A DNA stretch of 64,000 nt, taken from NCBI RefSeq assembly GCF_029626035.1, contig NZ_JARUBE010000003.1, forward strand, positions 4,898,001 to 4,962,000, given 5' to 3'. Positions 24,021-31,096 of this stretch are shown here, in pieces. The notes below the pieces were generated by a model. That model was not told the DNA's origin. It worked only from the letters and a program-made list of their open reading frames with translations, and searched no databases. This stretch comes from Micromonospora sp. WMMD980 (GTDB lineage Bacteria > Actinomycetota > Actinomycetes > Mycobacteriales > Micromonosporaceae). Within the stretch, counting starts at the first letter, position 1. Every line of letters begins with the position of its first letter. The translations under genes were made by a program, and so were the position numbers.

Positions 24021-25055
24021 TCAGATCCGGCGCGCGGTGAGGAATCGGCCCGACCAGTAGCCGGGTCCGTCCAGAAGCGACTCACCACCGAGGTCGCCGA
24101 ACGTCGGGCCGTCCGCCTTCACCCGGCTGGACATGAAGCGGTGGTGGCCCGAGTCGTCGACGCCGACGTAGATGGCGGAGTGCTGGATGGTCGGCCCGGC
24201 CTCCTCGCCGTGACTGAAAAAGATCAGATCGCCCTCCTGGAGCAGGCCGTAGTCGCGGGCCGGCCGACCCGTGTTGGGGATGAGCAGCTTGCCGGGACCG
24301 AGTGCGGCCATCGCGTACGCGCGCCGTGGCAGACCGCTGCCCTTGGTGTTCTTGCCGAGTAGGGGATACTTCATCCGGTAGCCGTAGACCATACGGATGA
24401 AGCCGGAGCAGTCGAGGCTCCGGTAATGGGCCTTGTCCGGGCGTTCGTGCTTGCCGTCGGGGGAATCCCAAGCAACGCCCATGTAGTCGTAGAAGTCTGA
24501 GTTCTCCGCGCGACCGTCCGGATCGTTGGCCGACAGCGGCCCGAACGAGGCGTCACCGCTGTAGACCACACCCTTCGCGTCCTTACGGACCGGAGCGCCG
24601 TCCGCGTATTCCATGGCGAGGGCCAAGGCGTCGGGGGTACGGTCCCGCAGTTCCTCGCTCAACCACGGTCGGAACCAGGGCTGCCGCTCGGCACCCGCCG
24701 CCCACGGCTTCGGGGCGAGCCGGATCCACCCGTCGGTGGTGACCGTCGCCGAGGTGAACCGCTCTTCTTTGAAGACCCGCTCGGGACCGGAGATCCGCAC
24801 CGTACGAGCACCGTCGGTGAGCACCGCCAGCAACCGGCCGGCGCTGTCCCGCACCTGGGTCCGGGCCGGCCGGGTCAGCCGGCGGTAGGTCAACTCACCG
24901 GCGGCGTCGGCCGACCCGGGTGCGGGGTTCGCCTCCGCCGGGGCCGGAACCCGGACCGACGCTTCGTGGCGGAGCGTCACCACACCCATCACCGCCGCCA
25001 GCGCCAGCACGGCGACGACGGTCGCCCAGATCCACTTGCTGCTCTGCGACCCCAT
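24021..25055 (-). CDS. NlpC/P60-type cell-wall peptidase, membrane-anchored
   Basis: A 344-residue protein with one N-terminal membrane segment (about 10-30, WIWATVVAVLALAAVMGVV), a domain of about 130 residues with SH3-like strands, and a C-terminal NlpC/P60 catalytic domain. The catalytic Cys lies in SLDCSGFIRMVYGYR, the His in IQHSAIYVG, and LLQEGDLIFF is the family's GDL motif. NlpC/P60 enzymes cleave D-gamma-glutamyl bonds in peptidoglycan stems; in Bacillus, related enzymes also cut poly-gamma-glutamate. Its place as last gene of the capA-capB-capC cluster (45 bases after capC) suggests release or anchoring of the polymer. The start is ATG at 25055, 11 codons inside the longest frame. 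Confidence 0.8.
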   Translation of the reverse strand: MGSQSSKWIWATVVAVLALAAVMGVVTLRHEASVRVPAPAEANPAPGSADAAGELTYRRLTRPARTQVRDSAGRLLAVLTDGARTVRISGPERVFKEERFTSATVTTDGWIRLAPKPWAAGAERQPWFRPWLSEELRDRTPDALALAMEYADGAPVRKDAKGVVYSGDASFGPLSANDPDGRAENSDFYDYMGVAWDSPDGKHERPDKAHYRSLDCSGFIRMVYGYRMKYPLLGKNTKGSGLPRRAYAMAALGPGKLLIPNTGRPARDYGLLQEGDLIFFSHGEEAGPTIQHSAIYVGVDDSGHHRFMSSRVKADGPTFGDLGGESLLDGPGYWSGRFLTARRI

Positions 25056-25100
25056 CAACGGTCCCTGCCTTCCTCTGGCCGGCTGCACGTGAACGGACTG

Positions 25101-25580
25101 TCAACTGACCGGCACCAGACCGGCAAGCACACCACTGACGATGATCAGGTATGAGCCGACGGAGACGGCCCCGGTGGCGAGCATCGTCGCCACCGGGGGT
25201 TGCCGCACCAACTGGTAGGCGATCAGGCCCGGCGCGACGAAGCCGAGGGTCTGGTGCGAGAAGAGCAGCGGGAAATCCTGCTGGATGACGAGGAACAGCG
25301 TCGTCTGCAACAGCACGCTCAGCAGCACGATGGCGGCGAAGAGGCGCTTGCCGTAGAGGATGACAACTCGCTGCATCGCCCTGGTCAGGGCCCAGGTCAA
25401 CCCGGTCATCACCAGGATCACCAACGCCTGCCGGTACTCCTCCACCAACGTCAACGCCAACCAGCCGGGTGTGATCATGCCGCCCGGCGACAGGTTGGTG
25501 GTCAGATAGCAGGCCAGGGCGAGCACAAGCCCCACGCCCAAACAGAGCGTCGAGAGCTCGGGCGTCAGTTCTCCACTCAT
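25101..25580 (-). CDS. capC: Poly-gamma-glutamate synthesis protein CapC/PgsC
   Basis: A 159-residue membrane protein with about four to five hydrophobic helices and the typical CapC/PgsC start: hydrophobic helix, then TTNLSPGGMITPGWLAL, a conserved family block. CapC is the integral membrane partner of CapB in polymerising gamma-linked glutamate at the membrane. The ATG at 25580 shares its A with the TGA of capB (TGATG), while a GTG one codon earlier is the alternative; either way translation is coupled. Ends 45 bases before the NlpC/P60 gene. Confidence 0.88.
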   Translation of the reverse strand: MSGELTPELSTLCLGVGLVLALACYLTTNLSPGGMITPGWLALTLVEEYRQALVILVMTGLTWALTRAMQRVVILYGKRLFAAIVLLSVLLQTTLFLVIQQDFPLLFSHQTLGFVAPGLIAYQLVRQPPVATMLATGAVSVGSYLIIVSGVLAGLVPVS

Positions 25581-27340
25581 CACGAGGAGCTCCAGTAGCC
25601 GGACGGCCGCTGCGGCGGCTGTTCATCAGGATCGGGCGGGTCGGGCCGGCGGGCCGGCGGACGGGGTTGTCCGGGCGGGCGGCGGACGGCCGGCTGCGCC
25701 GGCACCGTCTGGTCGGGGTCGTGTCGAGCCTGCGGGGCGGCGGGTGTCCGGCCGGGCCCGTGCGGAGTGACCGGGAATGCCGCCGACGGAGCCGGCCGCT
25801 GGAACCTGGGCGGTCCGTCATGCCGGCCGTCCGAACGGCCGTCGTACGGCATCGGCGCGGCGGCTTCCGGCCGGTGCGCGGGTCGCTGCTGCGGGCGCGG
25901 TCCGGGGCCGTACGGACGGCGCGTGTCGTGGGACGCCGCGACGTGCGGTCCGCGGGCGCCGTAGGGCTCGGCCGCGGGTGGCCGGCCGTACTGCTGCGGC
26001 TCGCGGGCGGCACGGGCCGCCGGTGACGGGTGGTTTCCCGTGCGCGCCGGCGGGACATCGTGCGCCCGCGGGCGGGGCAGCGACGCGCCCGGGGACCTCG
26101 GCGCGCCGTACGGCGTCGGGCCGGGGGTGGCGGGCAGGGCGGGCGGCGCCGCCCGGTCCTGCGGTCCCGGCCGCGTGAGCCCGGCGAGCTGGGCCAGCAG
26201 GACCTCACCCTGGCCGTGGATGTTGCCGATCGCCAGCACCGAGGCGAACTGGTCGATTCCGTCGAGCACACCGTCGAGCAGCTCCCGCGCGCCGCGCTTG
26301 CCGCCCAGGTCGACGACCCGGTCCTGCCACCTGTCGTCGATCTTCAGGCGGGCGCTACGGGTCGGCTCACCAATCAAAATAATCTTGTCGGGACCGATCC
26401 GGGAGATCAAGCCACCCATCTGGCCGTTGCGCTCCACCCGGTCCGGCCGGCAGTTGATCAGGACGTGCAGCGGACGAGGTATCGAGTTCTGGTCGGCCAA
26501 CTGCTGAATGTTCATGAAGGTCGACTCGGGGTCGTTCGCCGCGAAGATGTTCGCGAAGCGTAGCGACTTGGACCCGGCGCGGTACTCCTCCACGCTGAGC
26601 ACGCCCGGGTCCGGCGGCGCGGTCCACATGCCGGCAAGCGCGGCTCGGCGGGGCACCCCTAGCAGCTCAGCCACCTTGAGGGCGATGGCCACGTTCTCCT
26701 TGAACGTGGTCCAGGTGAAACCCTTCATCTCGTCGTCCGTGACCGAACCCGGATCGACGGAGATCAGCTTGCAGCCGCGCTTGTCCGCCTCCTTCTCGAG
26801 GATGTGCAGCCGATCCTGCTCGGCGGTGACACAGATTCCGCCCACCGGCATGGATCGGCTCAGCGAGCGAGCCACGTCGTCGAGCGTGGGGCCCATCTCG
26901 GCGAGGTGGTCCTCCCGCACGTTGCACAGGATGCCGATGGTGGACTGGATCAGCTTGGCCTGGTTCAGCTCCTGTAACGGCGGCATGACCGCCATGCACT
27001 CGATGACCAGCACGTCCGGATAGTACGAGGCGGCCCGGCGCACGATGCCGATCTGCTCCACCACGTTCGCGATGCCGAACTTGCGATAGACCGGCTCCTC
27101 GCTGGCGTCGGGAAAGATGAACCGCGCGGCTGTGCCCGTCGTCTTCGCGACCACCACCAGCTTGCCGCCGCGCAGCGCGCCGGCGGTCAGCCGGGTGATG
27201 GAACTCTTACCGCGGATGCCATTGACCAGCACCCGGTGCGGGATGCCGTGCAGACCGCGCTGATGGTTGCGCTGCTCGATGATGCCGGCGACCAGCAACC
27301 CCAGGCAGGCCAGGAGGAACACCAGATAGAGGAAGAGCAT
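25580..27340 (-). CDS. capB: Poly-gamma-glutamate synthase subunit CapB/PgsB with an extended Pro-rich tail
   Basis: A 586-residue protein. The N-terminus is a membrane helix (MLFLYLVFLLACLGLLVAG). The ligase core (about 30-390), related to Mur/folylpolyglutamate ligases, has the ATP loop VNGIRGKSSITRLTAG, EPVYRKFG, VLVIECMAVMPPLQELNQ, CNVREDHLAEMG and RPLHVLINCRPDR. After about residue 390 it continues for some 190 residues as a Pro/Arg/Gly/Ala-rich low-complexity tail ending YWSSS, which standard CapB (about 390-400 residues) lacks. The ATG at 27340 is chosen because the protein then begins with the expected membrane helix; 1 base separates it from the preceding stop. The tail is probably disordered and cytoplasmic. 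Confidence 0.9.
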   Translation of the reverse strand: MLFLYLVFLLACLGLLVAGIIEQRNHQRGLHGIPHRVLVNGIRGKSSITRLTAGALRGGKLVVVAKTTGTAARFIFPDASEEPVYRKFGIANVVEQIGIVRRAASYYPDVLVIECMAVMPPLQELNQAKLIQSTIGILCNVREDHLAEMGPTLDDVARSLSRSMPVGGICVTAEQDRLHILEKEADKRGCKLISVDPGSVTDDEMKGFTWTTFKENVAIALKVAELLGVPRRAALAGMWTAPPDPGVLSVEEYRAGSKSLRFANIFAANDPESTFMNIQQLADQNSIPRPLHVLINCRPDRVERNGQMGGLISRIGPDKIILIGEPTRSARLKIDDRWQDRVVDLGGKRGARELLDGVLDGIDQFASVLAIGNIHGQGEVLLAQLAGLTRPGPQDRAAPPALPATPGPTPYGAPRSPGASLPRPRAHDVPPARTGNHPSPAARAAREPQQYGRPPAAEPYGARGPHVAASHDTRRPYGPGPRPQQRPAHRPEAAAPMPYDGRSDGRHDGPPRFQRPAPSAAFPVTPHGPGRTPAAPQARHDPDQTVPAQPAVRRPPGQPRPPARRPDPPDPDEQPPQRPSGYWSSS

Positions 27341-27341
27341 C

Positions 27342-29582
27342 TCAGTCACCCCGCCGGCGGGTCTGGCCACCATGGCGCCGTTCCGGCACCTTGTTCATGA
27401 TCGTCGTCGGGATGCCCTCCGTGCCGCGGAGCCGGGCCGCCCCGCCCAGCCGCTGCTCGCCGTGAAGCGCCGCCTGCCGACACACCTCCAGGCAGACCGC
27501 CACCGCGCCCACCTCGTCGTGCCAGCGCGGTGAGACCACCCGGGAGGTGTCGCCACCCATCAGCACGGTCGCCTCCCGCGCCAGATTCCGCAGCGGGCGG
27601 AGTTGGAAGAAGTAGAGCCAGCCGAACAGCAGCAGCCCCACACCCACCGCTACGACCGCGACCAGCAGGGCGCCATGGTGCATCTGGTTGCCGGGCAGCG
27701 CGAAGCCGGTCACCGGCCGCTCGGCGACCACTGTCCACTCCAACTGCGCGGCCGAGCCGTCGAGGGCGACCGGCGCGGCGAGGAGCAGGCTGCGCGCACC
27801 GTCGACATCGGTCACCTCCGCGTACGCCCGGCCGGTGAGCGCCTGGGCGTGAGCGGTCTCCACCACCGGCGTGGTGATCTGGTCGAAGGCCAGATAACCA
27901 CCGGTGTCCAGAATGTCCCTGCGGTCCACGTCGAGCACCCGCAACCGCCCGTTCATCCGCTCCAGCAGCCGGGACAGGTAGCGCACATCGAACTCCGCGA
28001 CCAGGGAGCGGCCGTCAGAGAGCGGATGGTACGCGTAGACGATCGGAATGCGCCCCTGCACATCGTGCAGCACCACGCCGCCCTCACCCGGCGCCGCGAT
28101 CTCCGGCCGCAGCGGCTTCCGGCCGGCCCTGGTGACCACACTGCCGTTCGCGGAGAGCACATAGGCACTGCGGAACCGGTTGTTCTCGTCGAGCAGGCGA
28201 GCCAGCGCCCCGCGCATCTGGTCGGTGTCGGCGCGGCCGTTCTCCCCACCCAGCAGGACGAGCTTCCGGTAGCCACCGTCGAGCGTGTCGCCGACGGCGT
28301 CGGCCACCGCGCCCACCTGGTTCTCGCTGTCCCGGATCACCTGGCTGGGTAGGTCCCGCTCAGCCGGGATCAGAGTGGCCATGACGCCACCCGCCGCTCC
28401 GAGCACCGCGACCACAGCGAGCACGACGGCTCCTCCCGCGGGAACGCCGCCGGACGAGCGGTCACGGACCGCCGCCCGCGGGCGCTGCCCGGAGGCCAGC
28501 GCGCTGAGCGCTTCGACGATTCGGTTGACCTGCGCGTTCGGGGTGCGCGGTGGAGTGCCCGGTGAGTTGCCTGAGGCCACCGCCTTGGCGTACGCCAACA
28601 GCCGTCGGACCGGTCGGGACAGGCCGTGGTGGAGGATCAGCAGCACCGCGACGGCCGCCACCAGCAGAGCCAGCGCAGCGATCATGGGTTCCCAGGTCAC
28701 TGCGGAGTCGACGACATCGGTGTAGACCAGGGAGACGATCGCGAACCCGAGCTTGCCGACGGCATCGGCGGTGATCAGTGGCGCCACCGCAGTGTTCGAG
28801 CTCCTGTCGGCCGGGGGTGCCGCCGGGCCGACCCGGCTCGCCGTCGCCTGGCGGGCCGTCCCGTCGACCGCCTGCCTGATCAACGCGTCCAGTTCCGGCT
28901 GATCCTGGACCGGCGCGCCCTGGGCCAGCGCCCTGCCACCGTCAGGAACCACGATCAGGATCGCCTGCTTGGCGCGCGGTTCCAGCCGCAGGGACCGCAC
29001 GTTGAGGTCCAACTCCGCGATCAGCAACTTGCCGTCGGCGAGTGGCTCGACGAGCAGCAGGCGGGGGGCGTTTCCGTCGACCAGCGGCAGCGCGGCGCGA
29101 GTGGGAAGGGTACCGGGTGGCAGGGGGACCGGCTGACCGACGGCCGCTGACGCGGTCTGCCCGCCGGGGGCGAAGATGGCCGCGCTCCGCCACTTCGGCT
29201 GGTCCTGGGTCAGGGCGGCGAGCTGCGCGGCGGCGTGGTCCGGCCGCTTGTCGTACGCCTCGACCGTCCGGGACAGCTCGTCACGGCTGCGGGCCACCGA
29301 GTTGTTCAGACCACGAGAGATCTCGTGAACGAACTCCCGCTGGGAGTCCACCACCGCCTTCGGCACGCCGTTGGCGTCACCTTGGCTCAGGTACGCGAAC
29401 GCGAAGACGGCCAGCAGCACGAGCAGCACCGAAACCACCAGAGCCGGAGTGCCGATGCCGGTCAGCATGCGGGGCCGTGGGAGCTGCTTCTCCAGGCTGA
29501 TCATACGCCAGAGGGCGAGCTGGTTCCGATCGTTTCCCGGATGCCGGTTATCCGGGCGTTGCGAGATCGACGCGAGGTTCAT
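27342..29582 (-). CDS. Membrane protein with two tandem extracytoplasmic sensor + HAMP modules
   Basis: A 746-residue protein encoded between capA and capB. Module 1: membrane helix (about 40-66), extracytoplasmic domain (about 67-295), helix (about 298-320) and a HAMP-like segment starting LSRPVRRLLAYAKAVASGNS. Module 2 repeats the plan: helix AVVLAVVAVLGAAGGVMATL (about 383-402), extracytoplasmic domain to about 635, helix LLVAVVAVGVGLLLFGWLYF, then FQLRPLRNLAREATVLMGGD and a DEVGAVA HAMP ending. Both outer domains look Cache/PAS-like (FRSAYVLSANGSVV, WRSAAIFAPGG). No kinase, cyclase, GGDEF or methyl-accepting domain is present, so output must be through partners. Role in polymer control is inferred from operon position. 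The start is uncertain: no good ribosome site precedes 29582. Confidence 0.75.
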   Translation of the reverse strand: MNLASISQRPDNRHPGNDRNQLALWRMISLEKQLPRPRMLTGIGTPALVVSVLLVLLAVFAFAYLSQGDANGVPKAVVDSQREFVHEISRGLNNSVARSRDELSRTVEAYDKRPDHAAAQLAALTQDQPKWRSAAIFAPGGQTASAAVGQPVPLPPGTLPTRAALPLVDGNAPRLLLVEPLADGKLLIAELDLNVRSLRLEPRAKQAILIVVPDGGRALAQGAPVQDQPELDALIRQAVDGTARQATASRVGPAAPPADRSSNTAVAPLITADAVGKLGFAIVSLVYTDVVDSAVTWEPMIAALALLVAAVAVLLILHHGLSRPVRRLLAYAKAVASGNSPGTPPRTPNAQVNRIVEALSALASGQRPRAAVRDRSSGGVPAGGAVVLAVVAVLGAAGGVMATLIPAERDLPSQVIRDSENQVGAVADAVGDTLDGGYRKLVLLGGENGRADTDQMRGALARLLDENNRFRSAYVLSANGSVVTRAGRKPLRPEIAAPGEGGVVLHDVQGRIPIVYAYHPLSDGRSLVAEFDVRYLSRLLERMNGRLRVLDVDRRDILDTGGYLAFDQITTPVVETAHAQALTGRAYAEVTDVDGARSLLLAAPVALDGSAAQLEWTVVAERPVTGFALPGNQMHHGALLVAVVAVGVGLLLFGWLYFFQLRPLRNLAREATVLMGGDTSRVVSPRWHDEVGAVAVCLEVCRQAALHGEQRLGGAARLRGTEGIPTTIMNKVPERRHGGQTRRRGD

Positions 29583-29723
29583 TCCCGTACCCCGGTCAGG
29601 CCGGTGTCACGCAAGCCAGTTCCTCCCCGTTTTAGCCAGCAGGCGAGGCTAGCAAGCCCGACCCACGCCGCCTAGGCGGATCGGCCATTCGACGCACAGT
29701 ATTAGCCGAGCCGCCACTCGTGC
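29583..29723 (-). promoter_or_regulatory. Gap between capA and the sensor gene, possible internal promoter
   Basis: On the complementary strand CTAATACTG (near 29699) and TAGCCT are -10-like, so the sensor-capB-capC part could have its own promoter. There is no terminator hairpin, so read-through from capA is equally possible. Confidence 0.3.
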
Positions 29724-31046
29724 TCATCCGTCCACAGAGTCCACACTCTTCGACTCGGGCACAATCGCGACGTTGTCGTTTGCCGGCGCGGGCCCGAGCA
29801 CCTTGAGGCCGGCCTCCGCCCCGCCCCCGGCGAGCAGGTGACCGCGGATCCTATCCAGCGCCGCCCGATAGATGATCTTTCGGCCCTTGGCGGTGGCGGG
29901 TTCGGCCAACGCGACCGGCAGGTCGACCAGCCGAGCGTCCGGGTTGAGGTCCATCCAGATGGGAATGGCCTGTGCCAGGGTGACTCGCCACCTGCCGGGC
30001 GCGACCTCGGTGAAGGTGAAGCGGGTCAGCACTCCCTCCCGGTTGGCGAAGATCGGTTCGGCGTGCCGGGCCACCTGGTTGCCGTGGCCGAACGCCACCC
30101 AGTCGCCACCGAACCTCCGAACCGGCTGCACCACGTGTGCGTGGTGGCCCAGGATCAGGTCGATGTTCGGCGAAGAGATCAGTGGCTTGACCCACTTCTC
30201 CTGACCGGCGTCCGGTTGGTTCATGTACTCGGTGCCCCAGTGCAGGCTCAGCACCACGATCTCGGCACCCGCCGTCCGGAGCCGCTTGGCCGCCGCCAGG
30301 ATCTCCCTCGGTTCGATCAGGTTCGCCACCCAGTCCCTGCCCGCCGGCCGCTTCAAGCCGTTGAAGTGCAGGGCGTACGCGAGATGGCCGACCTTGACCC
30401 CGTTCTTGACGTAGATCGACGGGGTGAGCGCCTCACGCGCGGTCCGGGCACTGCCGGTGTGCCGGATCTTCGCGGCGTCGAGCGCGTCCAAGGTGCGCTT
30501 GATCCCCCGCTCACCCTGGTCCAGCGTGTGATTCGAAGCGGTGGAACAGGCGTCGAAGCCGGTTTCCCGGATGGCGTCCACGATCTGCGGCGGGACACTG
30601 AACCTCGGAAAGCCGACAAACGGTCCGTTCGCCGGCGCCACCGGCGTCTCCAGGTGACAGATGGCCAGGTCGGCCGCGGAGACGGTCGCCCGCACCTGGT
30701 CGAAGAGCGGATTGAAATCCAGTTCGCCCGGGTGGCCAGCGCGCTCGGCATCCCGGCGGGCCTGTGAGGTGAGTTCGGGGTGGATCAGGATGTCGCCCGC
30801 ACCGAGCACGGTGAAGAGCCGACGTCCGGAGGCGTCCCGGCGGATCGCCGGCTCGGGTGGCGTGGGCGCCACCCCGGCCGGCGACGACACCCGTGCCTGC
30901 GCCGGGCCGCCACCGGGCTGGCCCTCGTCACGGTGCCGCAGCACCAGTGCAATACTGCCCACCAGCACCACCAACACCACCAGTAGGCCGGCAACAATCA
31001 TCCTGCCGCGACCCCACCCTGCGCTCGCAGCTCCCCGCTTCGACAC
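29724..31046 (-). CDS. capA: CapA-family poly-gamma-glutamate capsule protein
   Basis: A 440-residue protein with one N-terminal membrane helix (about 15-38), a Pro/Ala linker and the PGA_cap metallophosphatase-like domain: GAGDILIHPELT, ICHLETPVA, ASNHTLDQGERGI, VLSLHWGTEYM and LGHHAHVVQPV, containing the family's His/Asp metal-ligand blocks. CapA is required for export or transfer of gamma-polyglutamate; its exact chemistry is unsettled. GTG start at 31046 with TAGTCT 6 bases upstream (leaderless type), so it heads the operon capA - sensor - capB - capC - NlpC/P60. Confidence 0.88.
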   Translation of the reverse strand: MSKRGAASAGWGRGRMIVAGLLVVLVVLVGSIALVLRHRDEGQPGGGPAQARVSSPAGVAPTPPEPAIRRDASGRRLFTVLGAGDILIHPELTSQARRDAERAGHPGELDFNPLFDQVRATVSAADLAICHLETPVAPANGPFVGFPRFSVPPQIVDAIRETGFDACSTASNHTLDQGERGIKRTLDALDAAKIRHTGSARTAREALTPSIYVKNGVKVGHLAYALHFNGLKRPAGRDWVANLIEPREILAAAKRLRTAGAEIVVLSLHWGTEYMNQPDAGQEKWVKPLISSPNIDLILGHHAHVVQPVRRFGGDWVAFGHGNQVARHAEPIFANREGVLTRFTFTEVAPGRWRVTLAQAIPIWMDLNPDARLVDLPVALAEPATAKGRKIIYRAALDRIRGHLLAGGGAEAGLKVLGPAPANDNVAIVPESKSVDSVDG

Positions 31047-31052
31047 CGCGAC

Positions 31053-31058
31053 AGACTA
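31053..31058 (-). promoter_or_regulatory. Putative -10 of the leaderless capA promoter
   Basis: TAGTCT on the complementary strand, 6 bases before the GTG start of capA. Confidence 0.45.
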
Positions 31059-31096
31059 GGGCATCCCGAAGAATCTTTCACCTTCGGTGAGCGGTC

